A stretch of DNA of 64,000 bases from JANXQG01 sp963824275 (GTDB lineage: Bacteria; Planctomycetota; Planctomycetia; Pirellulales; Thermoguttaceae): positions 1,178,001-1,242,000 of the forward strand of contig CAWGOT010000003.1 in NCBI GenBank assembly GCA_963824275.1. Reading direction: 5' to 3'. The notes under the pieces are model-generated. The model was not told the DNA's origin. It saw nothing but the letters and a program-made list of their open reading frames with translations, and did no database searches. Below, in pieces: positions 1-9,913 of this stretch (positions are counted from its first letter, which is position 1; each line of letters opens with the position of its first letter). Made by a program: the position numbers and the translations under genes.

Positions 1-348
1 CCGCATCATTTCAGTCCTGTAGCCCACCGCCGCCCAAAATAATCTGGTCCACGCGGACCTAACCCCGCTGGTCGTCCTATCTCTGGCGGGCCGTGTTTTC
101 CTGAACGACCGCCGGACTATAATAGAGAAGTTGGCCGGCGGGGGCCACGGGGCCTTGGCTCACTATCGCTACGTGGTGCAGCAGGGAGGATGAGAACATG
201 AAAAAGTCGGGCGCGAACCACGCGGCGGCGCCAGGCCACTGCTGCGACGAAGGCGGCCAGCGCCGCCCTTTACCAGCCGGCGCACACCTGGTAGAATAAT
301 TGTCAGGCGTGAAGAGAACTGAAAGCTGCCTTCCGGCGAGTTTCACCG
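1..348. other. Non-coding or unassigned left edge
   Basis: I see no convincing gene here. Short open frames on both strands are biased to Pro/Arg/Ala and resemble no family. The stretch ends at the start codon of the Uma2-like gene and presumably holds its promoter, but no clear -35/-10 pair is visible. Confidence 0.4.
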
Positions 349-1062
349 ATGGCTACCGACACCGTCAGCAACGAAGTGCCCCAAATCCTCCAGGCGATGC
401 TTCCGCCCGCCGTCGATCACCTGGTGACGGAGGACGACGCTCCCGTGGACAGTTTCTATTGCGAGAAGCAATTGCGGCTGCTTACCGAACCGCTGTATAG
501 TTCGCGGGTCGATTGGGCCGGGCAGCGGTCTTTTATCGCGGCGGCGGACGTGGGCCTGTTCTTTGTGGCCCGCAACCCGGCGATTGTGCCCGATGTGCTT
601 CTGAGCATGGACGTCGACCTGCCGCCCGATCTCCATCCCAAGCGTCATCGCTCGTATTTTCTCTGGGAATACGGCAAGCCGCCGGACGTGGTCATCGAAG
701 TGGTCTCCAACAACGAGGGAGGCGAGGACTCGCAAAAGCTTGCCGCCTATGCCCGGGGCCGCGTGCCGTACTACGTGATCTTCGATCCCGATCAGTTGCT
801 CAAAGCGGAAGCGCTTCGTGGCTACCGCCTTGATCCGGTATCGTACCGCCGGATGGACGAACCGCTCGACTTTCCGGAATTCGGTCTGGGGTTGCGGCTT
901 TGGGAGGGCGCTTACGAAGGGCACGACCTTGCTTGGCTGCGCTGGGTCGATGCCAACGGCGTGCCGATTCCCGCGGGGCAGGAACGGGCGGAAGCCGAAC
1001 GGCAGCGCGCCGACCGCCTGGCCGAACAACTGCGGCAGCACGGTATTGAACCGAAGACCTGA
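349..1062 (+). CDS. Uma2 family (DUF820) nuclease-like protein
   Basis: This is a 237-residue protein of the Uma2/DUF820 family, which adopts the PD-(D/E)XK restriction-endonuclease fold. These proteins are abundant in cyanobacteria and planctomycetes and their cellular role is mostly unknown. The core is visible in order: PDVLLSMDVDL near residue 82, PPDVVIEVVSN near 108 (the Asp and Glu of the fold), then a Lys-rich helix and YYVIFDP near 140. The C-terminal 40 residues are Glu/Arg/Ala-rich and look like a coiled coil, as is usual in this family. Length is typical. The start is an ATG with only a weak purine stretch upstream. A second Uma2 fragment follows immediately, which suggests a local duplication that decayed. 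Confidence 0.85.
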   Translation: MATDTVSNEVPQILQAMLPPAVDHLVTEDDAPVDSFYCEKQLRLLTEPLYSSRVDWAGQRSFIAAADVGLFFVARNPAIVPDVLLSMDVDLPPDLHPKRHRSYFLWEYGKPPDVVIEVVSNNEGGEDSQKLAAYARGRVPYYVIFDPDQLLKAEALRGYRLDPVSYRRMDEPLDFPEFGLGLRLWEGAYEGHDLAWLRWVDANGVPIPAGQERAEAERQRADRLAEQLRQHGIEPKT

Positions 1063-1110
1063 AGCCTTTCTGCGTATTGCGCGCAGTCTGACGGACGGAC
1101 GCGAAATGAT

Positions 1111-1236
1111 CGCAAGTACGTTGCGGGGCCGCTCGAACTGATCGCCGCGGTCTCCGCCAGCAGCGTCAGCTACGATCTACACGACAAGCTCCGCGCGTAC
1201 CGCGCAACGCTTTGGTCACCGGACGGCGACTATTAG
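1111..1236 (+). pseudogene. Uma2 (DUF820) gene remnant
   Basis: Reading in frame from 1111 gives about 41 codons ending in TAG at 1234-1236. They match the middle of a Uma2 protein: a segment like AGPLELIAAVSAS followed by VSYDLHDKLRAYR, the conserved helix that normally precedes the YLVW strand. There is no start codon and neither end of the fold is present, so this is a fragment and not a gene. It lies 49 bases after the intact Uma2-like gene and is likely debris of a neighbouring paralogue. Confidence 0.6.
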
Positions 1237-1307
1237 TCGCCTGAACTTCCGAGCAAGGAGGAACCCTGCTGGCGTGCCGATGGGGCGCAGCCGGGGCCAA
1301 CGAGCTT

Positions 1308-3458
1308 TTGGACGCGGCCCAAAGCGGCGATTCCGCCGCCGTGGATCGAATCCTCAAAGACCAGCCCGGCCTGCTCGACGTGGCCGATTCCGCCGGGCGG
1401 ACGGCCCTGCACGTCGCGATTGCGCGGAAACACGTCGCCGTCGTCCAGTTCCTGCTGAAACACGGCGCCGGCTACCGGATCAAGGACGGGCTGGGGCGGA
1501 CGGCGATCGCCTTGGCCGCCGAGAGCGGTTCCGCGGAACTGGCCACGCGGTTCCTGCTGAACATTTCCGACGTCGATCCGACCGAAACCGTGGCGCAAGG
1601 CGATGCGGACACCTTGCGACTGCTGTTGTTGGGCGACCCGGGCGAGGTTTTCGGCAGCGGCGGGGCCGCGGTCGCCGCGGCCGTCGAGCATCGCCGCTTC
1701 GAGCTTCATCAAGCTCATGCTGGCCGTCTCGCCCGAAGCGGATAGTTCATACTCAGTGAAGCAGACGGTGGCAGATCAGTTCTGGCAGGCCGCCCAGAAC
1801 GGCCAAACCAGCCTACTGGCCGACTACGTCAAGTCCGGCGGTGATTTCAAATTTGCGGGCGAAATATGGGATGCGCTCCCGATGTCCCGGGCAGGCGGAA
1901 AGACGCGGACGGCGCCGAAGAGCCGGAATCGGATGGAGTCGACCCATTCTCGGGCAGCGCAAAAGCGCCGCAACCTCCCATTGAAGTCGCGCCACTGGCC
2001 CAGGCCGTCGAGTCGGGGCACAAGCTGGTGGCCCTCATGCTGCTAGAGGCCGGCGCGGCGCCCAATGGGGCCCATCGCTCCCACCCCTGGGATCACTCAA
2101 TGGACCCCTACGGGTACTCCCGCCTGCTGGAACAGGGCGCGGAGCCCAGCGACGGACGGGCCTTGGACCTTGCCGCGGCGTCAGGCCGGGCCGACCTGAT
2201 CCGCCTCCTGCTGGACCACGGCGCCGCGGTCAAGACGCATCCGAACGAACGGAAGGCACCGCTGGCCAATGACGCCGATCCCGACCTTGTCGACAGGCAT
2301 CCGAATGAACCGAAGGTGCCCTTCGCTATATGCAAGGCGGCATGGTGGAACCCTACGGCCGCGGTGCTGGTGGAATTGGGGGCCGACTTAAACGTTCGGG
2401 ACAACGACGGCACGACCCCTCTGCAGATTGCGGTCGTCGAAAGGCGGACGGAATTTGCGGAGAAGCTGCTTGCCAAAGGGGCGCGGATCAACGTCTATTC
2501 GGCCGCCGCCTTGGGCCGCATCGAAGCCGTCGCCGCCGGGCTGGCCGCCGATCCGACGCTCTTGAACAAGACGCACCGTCGCGGCCCGCCGCTGGTCTGG
2601 GCCATCGCGGCCGGACAAACCCCAATGATCAAGTGGCTCCTCGATCACGGGGCCGCCGTCAACTCCGTCCGCGATCCGAAGGGCCCTGCAAGCACCTCGC
2701 CGCTCTCGGCCGCCGCCCAGCGGGGCGACCGTGCGCTGGTCGAGTTGCTGTTGGATCGCGGGGCCGACCCCAACGCGCCCGGCGAAGACGCGTTGCAAGT
2801 TGCCGTCGCCGCCGGCCAGACGGAAATCGTCAAACTCCTGCTGGATCGCAAGGCCGCCCCCAACCGTCCGCGGTCCAACGCTGGCGATCCTTCACCCTTG
2901 GCCGGTCGTTCGCCGTTGGAAATCGCGGCGGGCTCGGGCCGCGCGGCGATCGCCGCACTGTTGATCGACCACGGGGCGAACATCGAGCCGGCAAACGGCG
3001 AACAGGGCAGGCCATTGGATTGCGCAACGGGAGCCGATTGCGTGAGTCTCCTGTTGGACACCTACCAGAAGCAGGGCAAGAAACCGACGCAGGAATCGCT
3101 CGACCAGGCCCTCCGCTGGGCGGCGGGGGAAGCGGAGTTGGACACGGCGAAACGACTGCTCGACCTGGGGGCCAACGTCAACGGCAAAAGTAGTGACGGT
3201 CTCGGGCCTTTGTGGAAAGCCATTGTCAACTTTCGCAACCACTTCAACGGTGACCGCCCGGCAGATGTCGAGAAGCGGAAACGGTACGTGGCCGTTGTCA
3301 AGCTCTTGATGGCCCGCGGCGCGGACCCCAACGCGGGCAGCGACGGCTCCCGTGACGGCAGAGGGAGCCCATTGTGGGCGGCCCGCCAAACTGGCTGGGA
3401 CCAGGAGATCCTCGATCTGCTGAGCAAACCGCGCGAGGCCGCCGGACCCGACAAGTGA
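1308..3458 (+). CDS. Ankyrin-repeat protein (two apparent frameshifts)
   Basis: Ankyrin repeats run through the whole feature: motifs such as GRTALHVAIARKH, ADLIRLLLDHGA, GTTPLQIAVVERR, RALVELLLDRGADPNA and TEIVKLLLDRKAAPN recur about every 33 residues. Such proteins are protein-binding scaffolds; no catalytic domain is visible. The reading frame changes near 1700 and again near 1880. The piece between (roughly 1700-1880, with KLMLAVSPEAD and DQFWQAAQNGQ) continues the ankyrin pattern in another frame, so one gene of about 700 codons is split. The 5' end is unresolved: the frame is open from 1245 without an ATG and begins ELLDAAQSGDSAAV, so 1308 (a TTG) is only a minimal start. The last repeats end at 3458. 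Confidence 0.75.
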
Positions 3459-3497
3459 GAACAAAACGACCCCCCAGATCAACATCCCAATCAGCCA

Positions 3498-5511
3498 TCA
3501 AGGGCCGGCTTTTCCGAGTCGTCGCAGCACGATCCCGTCCATCGGCTCGAGGGTCGCCTGCCGCACCGCCTCGCCGTCGTTGTACCGCTCGGCCGAGAAA
3601 ACGTGCAGCGCGTCGGCTACGAGAATGCCGCCATCGGCGCTCTTGATCCGCACCAGCGGTTTACTGCCCGGGTCCAACATAAGCCTCTCCACGATCGTGT
3701 GCCACTGGTCGCCCTCCTTGGACTGGTCCAGCGTCTTGCTGGCGACGACCTTCCCGCCGGCAAGCAGCTCATAGACGGCTTGCTTCGTCCACTGCTTCGC
3801 GTCCGGCGCAGCCGCCCACCAGGCCTGGACGGTATAGGTCGCCCGCCCACGGAGGCTGAGGTCCCACGTGGCCTCGCCCGCACCGCCGGCCAAGAGATGG
3901 CAGCGGTTGTTCCAAGCGTGGTAATAGGGAGGGATTGCATGCCACTTTTTCGTCCCCAACGCTACCTCTTGCCATGCCCCCGAGGTTCTGAAGATCTCCT
4001 TTTCGCCATCATCCAGAATGTACTGGTACTTGGGCGCCTGTTGGCCCTTCAGCCGCGCATAGCCCTCGCCCACGTCCACGGTCTGGCGTTGCCTGGTGCC
4101 GTTGAGCAGCACGATGCCGTTCTGGAAATCGCGCCGGAACACCTCCTCTCCACTTGCCTTCCCCAAGGGCTGGCCGAGCTTGAAGTCCAATTCGTCATAC
4201 CACCAATCCTGGCCATGATCCGTGTCGCCCAGTTCGTGGCTGAAGTAGCCATCGCCCATCAGGGTAAAGGCGAGCCCGAACCGCATGTAAGGGTAGTAGT
4301 CCCGCGCGAAGTCCCACGTGGCCGGCGGGGCGTGCCGTTGCGGGCTGTAATCGTACCCATAGGCGATCTGATTGGGCACCGCCGACTCCACCGAAGTAAT
4401 CGCCGGCTTGACGGTCAGCCCGCACCATGCCTGGTAGTAGTCCCACAGGTCGTGGAACGAGTGCTGCCCTTCAAGCACGTCGGCAGTGTAGAAGCCGATC
4501 CCCTGGCCGTTGAAGATCTCGGCAATCTCGGGGGAAGGGTAGCCCTGGCTGTGGCCGCTGGTCAGCACCAGGGCATGAGTTGCGCCACTCCCGCAGTTCG
4601 TGGAAGACCCCCGCGCGCCAGGCTTTGTCGAATTGATCCTTGTTGCTCGCTTTGCCGCTCCCGTCGGCGTCCAGTTGCACCGGCCGGTCGTAAATATCGT
4701 GCGTCAGCCAGCGCTGCGAGGTCATGAAGTTGTCGAAGAAACAGCCGTCGACCATGAACCCGCTCTTGAGCATTTTCTGGTAGGCGTAGCGCGCCTGGTA
4801 TTCGGCCACCTCGGGCCTAGTCAGGTTGAGGCGAAACGTGCCGGGCCAGACCTCGATCTTCCGCCCCGTCGTATCCCGCAGGAAGTAGTCGTCCGGCACG
4901 TCGTTGTTCTCCACCGTGTTGATGGAGGTGAGGATCAAGCAGTTGGGGTTCAACCGGCGAAGCTGCCGAATCTGATCGGCGCTGAAGTTGGCGCCAAGCC
5001 AGAGATCGATCCGCGAGGCGTACTCCATCCCCTTGGCCGTGAAGTGATAGGAACCCCAGAGATTGGCGGTGCGGGGGAATCCCGGTTTGGCCGCCGGGAG
5101 GCTCCGGTATTGCAGGTGCAGCACCGCGTCGGGCGCGGCGGCGCAACGAACGTACACGTCGTTCACCTTGCCGGGATCGGGATCGAGTCCGCGGACCTGT
5201 GTTTTCGGCGATAACGAAGGCTCTGGGGTGTCGAAGGGAGTCATTTGATCCCAGGGCAGGTTTTGGCCAACGCAGTAGCGGCAGAGGGTCGGAGCGGCCG
5301 CGCGGACTTTCAACTCGACGCTCGTTGCCCCGGCGGGCAGGAGCGTGCTTGGCGGCTGGGGGTCGCTGAGGGGACCGGCCGTGAACATCTTCGCAAGATC
5401 GATCGGGACGAAAGGACGCCGCGCACTCGCGGGGGCCGCCTCCTCGGCCATAGTGGCCGGCGGCGCCGCGATCAGGAGTGCGGTGACGAAAAGAAACAGC
5501 GATACTCTCAT
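3498..5511 (-). CDS. Secreted putative glycoside hydrolase with golvesin-like C-terminal domain (one frameshift)
   Basis: The start at 5511 is supported by a GGAGG eight bases upstream and a classical signal peptide (MRVSLFLFVTALLIAAPPATMA). After an exported N-terminal region, a segment with LWGSYHFTAKGMEYA, GANFSADQIRQLRRLNP and MVDGCFFDNF resembles the TIM-barrel glycoside-hydrolase-like families (GHL15 type), with DGCFFDN as a likely active-site strand. The C-terminal part (YTVQAWWAAAPDAKQW, GILVADALHVFSAERY) resembles the golvesin/xanthan-lyase C-terminal beta-sandwich. The frame changes near 4580; the two halves, 4580-5511 and 3498-4580, join into one protein of about 670 residues. It probably acts on a polysaccharide outside the cytoplasm; the substrate cannot be read from the sequence. 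It converges with the ankyrin gene. Confidence 0.65.
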
Positions 5512-5544
5512 GATTTTCCTCCGCAATAAGCATCTGCCCTTAAT

Positions 5545-6994
5545 CTAGCATTCGAAAAGCGCTTTCATCTCGATCGCGTGGTCGATCAGTTCCCGCCGGT
5601 ACTCGTTGTCGCGGACGCCAAACGCCGTTACCATCGTGAGGAAGAGGGTCTTGCGGGTCTTCGTCACAGCCCGAAAGACCTCGCGTTTCCTCCGCAGTTC
5701 CTCGGCGTAGCGGCGGTCGACCACGAACTCGCCCTGAACGAATTTCATCTCGCAGAGATTGATGCAGTCGTCGCGGCGGTCAATCAGCAGATCGATTTGC
5801 GCCGGGCGCCGAATCGCCGGAAGGGCGATGGAACCAGGCCGATTCGGTGGTCTCCACGGCGGCGATGCCCAATGCCTGTTTCAACTGCCGCGCATGCTTG
5901 AGGCACACGCCCTCGAAAGCGCAGCCGCTCCACGCCCTCCACGCCGGACCGGCCTGCCGCTTCAACCAGATGTCCGGCCCGCTGGAACGATGCCCGTCGA
6001 TCCAAGTCAGGAAGAACATCGAGTACTCGTCGCAAAGCCGATATAACGACTGCGTCTTGGCCTTGCCGAAGGGCAGCGTCTTGAGGACGAAACCGGATTC
6101 CACGAGCTCGTCGAGCACGGCCGTGGCGCCGCCGCCCGTACGGACCCCGACCGCGCGCAGAAGTTCGTCGCGCGTCAGTCCGCGGCGGACCTGGTTCAGG
6201 GCGCGAATGACCTTCACGTGCTGCCCGGGATGCTCGAACAAGGACGCGTACAACTGCCCGAATTCGTCCGCCAACGGGCCCGTCCGCGAAAAACAGAGAT
6301 CGTCGATGATCTGCGCCGCCGAACGGCCCGGCTCGACTTGCTTGAGGTAGTGAGGGACCCCTCCCAAGGCCATGTACAGATCCAGGGTCTGCCGGTGTCC
6401 AAGATCGACCCCCCGACTGTGCAGATACTGAAAGGCCTCGCCGAGAGTAAAGGGCTCCAAGCGGATCCGCTGCGTAACGCGGTTGTGAAGCCCGCCGCGG
6501 TCTTGAATCACCTTATGAATCATCCACGACGCGGCGGAGCCGCAGATCACGACGATCAAATGCGGTTGCCGCGAGGCCCACGAATTCCAGAAGTGGTCCA
6601 ACGCCGCGAGGAAGCGGGAACGACGCGATGCCAGCCACGGAATCTCGTCGAAAAACACGACCCATTTCCGGTTCCTCTCCAATTTGCCCAGGAAAGCGAT
6701 CAAATGCTCGAATGCCTCTTGCCAATTGACGGGGGCTGCCGGCCGAATTCCGATCCGCAAGGATTGCTCCAAGGCAGCGGCGAAGTTCTGCAACTGCTCG
6801 CGAAGAGGCGCATTGCGCACGCCGGTCAATTCGAAACAGAGATGGTCGCGAAAAAACTCGCGAACCAGGAAGGTCTTGCCCACGCGGCGACGTCCGTAGA
6901 CCGCCACAAGCTCCGCCTCGCGCGATTCCAGGGCCCTCCCCAGCACTTTCTGCTCGGGCCCCCTTCCGATCAACCCGCCTGGTTCCATGATCAT
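5545..6994 (-). CDS. AAA-family ATPase with DUF234 C-terminal domain (one frameshift)
   Basis: This is an ATP-binding protein of the archaeal-type ATPase/DUF234 family. Walker A is AVYGRRRVGKT, Walker B is WVVFFDEIPW, and a sensor-like VVICGSAASWM follows. A winged-helix part (RRGLTRDELLRAVGV) and the DUF234 region (FLTWIDGH, WSGCAFEGVC) complete it. The frame changes near 5830; the true C-terminus reads on to 5545 in another frame with QIDLLIDRRDDCINLCEMKF, the nuclease-like (PD-(D/E)XK) strand pattern that normally closes this family. I take the ATG at 6994; a TTG further upstream is possible. An imperfect 19-bp inverted repeat lies upstream at 7063-7108. Proteins of this family are often accessory and mobile; the biological role is unknown. 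Confidence 0.8.
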
Positions 6995-7062
6995 GGTTGG
7001 ACGTTTCTCCCGAGTTTTTTGCCGCGGGATCAAGTTTCGGCAACTTATAGTTATAGGATATT

Positions 7063-7108
7063 ATATTCCGCCAAAACTGCCATCGCAACGGCTGTTTTGG
7101 CGAAATAT
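7063..7108. promoter_or_regulatory. Inverted repeat between HDAC-like and ATPase genes
   Basis: Two 19-base arms (7063-7081 and 7090-7108, core CCGCCAAAAC / GTTTTGGCG) match at about 17 positions around an 8-base loop. The site is downstream of the deacetylase-like gene and upstream of the ATPase gene, both leftward. It could be an operator for the ATPase gene or a terminator for the upstream gene; there is no T-run directly after the leftward-reading stem, so I lean to an operator. Confidence 0.35.
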
Positions 7109-7219
7109 ACGAGCGGGACACGCGACCGTTGCCAACAACTAAAGCGTGCAACTCGTGTTCTACTGCCCGAAATCCGCTGGATCTTCACCCCAAAAGCCTG
7201 CTCACTTGTTGGCCGACGC

Positions 7220-8145
7220 CTACTCGCCGGATTCCGCCAAGGTGCGGATATGGGCTTCCACACAGTCGGCAAGCCCTTCAAGGTTGTAACCGCCCTCCAG
7301 TACCGCCACCAGCCGGTCCCGGCATTGCTCCGGCAAAGCCACGCGGGGTCACCTTCATGCGGCCCAGCACGTCATGCTTGTAGGCGTCGAACCCGGCAGA
7401 AACGAGGAGCAGATCGGGCCGGAACTCTCTGGCCGCAGGGAGCAGTTTGTCGCGAATGGCCAGCCTATACAGGTCGTCGCCCAGTCCCGCCTCCAGCGGC
7501 ACGTTGACCGTAAACCCGAGGCCCCTCCCCACGCCGCGTTCGGCCATCGCGCCCGTGCGCGGATAGAAGTGATTCTGGTGAATGTCGAAGAAGAGAACCG
7601 TGGGATCGTCGTAGAAGATGGCCTGGGTTCCGTTGCCGTGGTGAACGTCCCAGTCCACGATCAGGATTCGTTCGAGCCCGTGCTGCCGTTGAGCGTACCG
7701 GGCCGCGATGGCAACGTGGTTAAACAGGCAGAATCCCATGCCGCGACCCGGCATGGCGTGGTGTCCGCCCGGTCGGGCCGTGCAAAACGCATTGCGGACC
7801 TGGCCCGCGACGACCGCATCGACGGCCACGAGCACGCCTCCCGCCGCCAGCCGTGCCACCTCGTATGACTTGCTGCAAACCGGCGTATCCATCGAATCGA
7901 CGAACGACGGGGAGTTGCGGCATGCCGTTTCGACCCGCTTCACGTAGTCGGCATCGTGAACTGCGGTCAGCCACTGGTCCTCGACCGGAAGGGGTTGAAG
8001 GCGTTCCAGTTGCCCCATAAGGCCCGTCGTTTCCAGACGATGAACGATGGCCGATAGCCGTTCCGGGCGTTCGGGATGCTCGGGCCCGGTATCGTGCAGG
8101 AGATATTCTGTCGTCGTAGACGAAGCCGGTTTGCAGGCGTTGCAT
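7220..8145 (-). CDS. Histone deacetylase superfamily (AcuC/HdaH-like) hydrolase, frameshifted at both ends
   Basis: Zinc-dependent amidohydrolases of the histone-deacetylase fold remove acyl groups from lysine side chains, polyamines or small molecules. Diagnostic motifs are RPGGHHAMPGRGMGFCLFN (active-site His pair), VDWDVHHGNGTQ (zinc Asp and His) and LLVSAGFDAYKHD (third zinc Asp). The central frame is intact, but the N-terminus belongs to another frame: an ATG at 8145 begins QRLQTGFVYDD, which continues as YLLHDTGPEHPERPERL after a shift near 8108. Near 7340 the frame changes again, and the true C-terminus (CRDRLVAVLEGGYNLEGLAD) ends at 7220. A few residues seem missing at the second junction. 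Substrate is unknown. It shares its strand with the neighbouring phosphatase gene. Confidence 0.85.
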
Positions 8146-8221
8146 GATGCTCTCGCCATCGCTATTCATGGAACAGGCCGCCTGGAAGTGGAATCGCTCC
8201 AAGATCATTGAGCCAGAACAG

Positions 8222-8926
8222 TCAGCTTGGCTGCGGGTTAGGAACCTGCGAATCGTGATGGCTCACGACTGCCCGCCGTACAAAATCCAGTTGCCTTCTG
8301 TTAAGCTCTGCAAGAGGCCGGATTGCGCGAAGTGCTTTCGCGGCATCTTCGAATGTCATGCACATGCCCTTCCTGACCAAGATGGCAGCGGCGAGCATGC
8401 CTGCGCGACCATGCCCCTGGGCGCAGTGGATGTACGTCACATCTTTTGATTCCGCAATTTGGTCAACCAGCGCTGAGAACATCTCAACGTCCGCTGTCCC
8501 ACCATCGAGGATTGGAAAGGAAATATACCGTCGCCCGGATCTTACTGAACGGTGTTCCGAGAACTCAGCCGTGAGATCCACGACGACGGCCACATCTTTC
8601 GGAAGGTCACTCGCCAGCGGCCTGCGTCCTACAAAGAGCCCCGGAACGAGTTCATTATAGCAGTCCTCGCGGCTCAATAGCCGGAGCAAGTACCATGTTC
8701 CCCACGTCAACAATAAGTATGGAAGCAGAACGGCAACCGATTGCCGGGGCATCGTACCGTCCGGCCTCTTACCGAAGATTCTGGGCCCGAGCCCGAAATA
8801 GCCTGCCGCTACCAGCAGAAGACTGACACCCGGCCATAAGAGGACCCAGAACGGGCCGCCGCGCCAGACGGCGTTTCCCAGCAACACCGTGCCGATCATC
8901 AGAGACTGGAATCCGTATTTCATCAC
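8222..8926 (-). CDS. Membrane-anchored dual-specificity protein phosphatase
   Basis: The C-terminal half carries the cysteine-phosphatase signature H-C-x5-R: IHCAQGHGRAG with Cys168 and Arg174, and a candidate general acid Asp141 in PILDGG. The N-terminal 85 residues hold two to three hydrophobic segments (GTVLLGNAVW region, WVLLWPGVSLLLVAAGYFGL, VAVLLPYLLLTWGTWYLL), so the enzyme is tethered to the membrane with the catalytic domain most likely in the cytoplasm. The region PGLFVGRRPLASDLP is the typical strand at the start of dual-specificity phosphatase domains. Function is presumably dephosphorylation of Ser/Thr/Tyr residues or of a phospholipid; related membrane-linked DSPs act on phosphatidylglycerophosphate, which I cannot exclude. 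Start is GTG at 8926 or ATG at 8923. Confidence 0.8.
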   Translation of the reverse strand: MMKYGFQSLMIGTVLLGNAVWRGGPFWVLLWPGVSLLLVAAGYFGLGPRIFGKRPDGTMPRQSVAVLLPYLLLTWGTWYLLRLLSREDCYNELVPGLFVGRRPLASDLPKDVAVVVDLTAEFSEHRSVRSGRRYISFPILDGGTADVEMFSALVDQIAESKDVTYIHCAQGHGRAGMLAAAILVRKGMCMTFEDAAKALRAIRPLAELNRRQLDFVRRAVVSHHDSQVPNPQPS

Positions 8927-9074
8927 CGAACTCGATCAGGATAAGGGTAAGGTATGCTGGGCAGCCCGTATCGACCAGTTCCATTATAGTCAGGGAAACT
9001 TCCCTCCGACCCCGCATACCCCGCGTCGGTGGAAGCGGTGACTGACAGTCATGCACGGTCAGACATCACGTGAC

Positions 9075-9103
9075 TTGACATATAAGTTAAGTTACACTAG
9101 AAT
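9075..9103 (+). promoter_or_regulatory. Sigma-70-type promoter of the DUF6932/XRE operon
   Basis: A perfect -35 box TTGACA (9075-9080), a 17-base spacer and a -10 box TAGAAT (9098-9103) precede the operon. The implied start of transcription is near 9110, followed by GGAGG at 9116-9120 and ATG at 9128. The -35 region sits inside an imperfect inverted repeat (ACTTGACATA near 9073 and TATCAAGT near 9103), which would suit autorepression by the XRE protein. It is the cleanest promoter in the window. Confidence 0.75.
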
Positions 9104-9127
9104 ATCAAGTGCATGGAGGTCGATAAG

Positions 9128-9422
9128 ATGATTGAATTGCCGCCGTTCACGGCAGATGGCCTGTTGCCGCCCGGCGAATACCTACTGACGTTGGATGAAT
9201 TGCGCCGGTCTCCGCTGGTTTTGGGCCCGGGCGATCCAAAACTCTGCCCAAACTGGGATGCTCGCTGGCGCGAAACGTTGGTCACCAATTTGGCGGTAAT
9301 TGTCCGTCAGCTTTGGAGGGTCGGCATCGTGGAGATCTTCATCGATGGCTCTTTCCGCCTTCCGGCAGTCGCGGCGCGACGGCAAGCCGAAGGGCATCAT
9401 CAAGATTGGAGGCTATCCATGA
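9128..9422 (+). pseudogene. DUF6932-type nucleotidyltransferase-like gene with internal deletion
   Basis: The N-terminus is typical of the DUF6932 family, minimal nucleotidyltransferase-like proteins often paired with regulators: FTADGLLPPGEYLLTLDEL and later VEIFIDGSF, the GSF that begins the nucleotidyltransferase motif. Directly after GSF (near 9352) the normal Asp-containing middle is missing. The natural C-terminus (RRDGKPKGIIKIGGYP) is present in a different frame and ends in TGA at 9420-9422, overlapping the next start as ATGA. Thus both ends survive and the catalytic centre is deleted. GGAGG eight bases before ATG 9128 decides the start over the ATG at 9113. The remaining frame fuses artificially into the XRE gene. 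If the parent was a toxin, this copy is dead. Confidence 0.6.
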
Positions 9423-9838
9423 TTCGCAACGAAAATGAATACCGCGAAGCCCTGACTCGACTGGGCGAAGAGCAAAAACGGATCGAAGCGCAGAAGGCCC
9501 ATTTGGAGACGATGGGCTTGTCGCCCGCCGACGTGAAGCGCGCGATCGATCCGATCCAGTCCTTTCATCTCCAGCTTCAGGAGGAGGTTGAGTGCTACCA
9601 GCGACTGAAGCGCGGGGAGTTCGACGATATCTGGAACCTGCAGGGACTGGGCCAACTCTTGATTTCGGCGCGGATTGCAAGGGGCCTGACTCAACGGCAG
9701 CTTGCCGAGAAACTGGGTGTCAATGAATCCCAGGTCTCTCGCGATGAACGCAACGAATACCACGGCGTCACACTGGACCGCGCTGCGCGAATCCTTGAAT
9801 TGCTGGGAGTCGAACTCCGCACCACCGTGATCGCCTGA
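9419..9838 (+). CDS. XRE-family helix-turn-helix regulator (antitoxin-like)
   Basis: This 139-residue protein has an N-terminal alpha-helical part (EYREALTRLGEEQKRIEAQK, HLQLQEEVECYQRLKRGEF) and a C-terminal Cro/C1-type helix-turn-helix: LISARIARGLTQRQLAEKLG followed by VNESQVSRDERNEYHGVTL. The N-terminal pattern resembles HigA/MqsA-type antitoxins of planctomycetes and cyanobacteria. The start ATG overlaps the stop of the broken DUF6932 gene by ATGA, a sign of translational coupling. Expression is probably driven by the promoter at 9075-9103, which the protein may repress. It now stands alone because its partner has lost its middle. Confidence 0.8.
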   Translation: MIRNENEYREALTRLGEEQKRIEAQKAHLETMGLSPADVKRAIDPIQSFHLQLQEEVECYQRLKRGEFDDIWNLQGLGQLLISARIARGLTQRQLAEKLGVNESQVSRDERNEYHGVTLDRAARILELLGVELRTTVIA

Positions 9839-9913
9839 TCGGATGATCGCTCGCTAACCGTATAGAGGTGGGGAACAGGGAGCGGAGACGCGGAGAGGCT
9901 GATGGCGCCCAGA

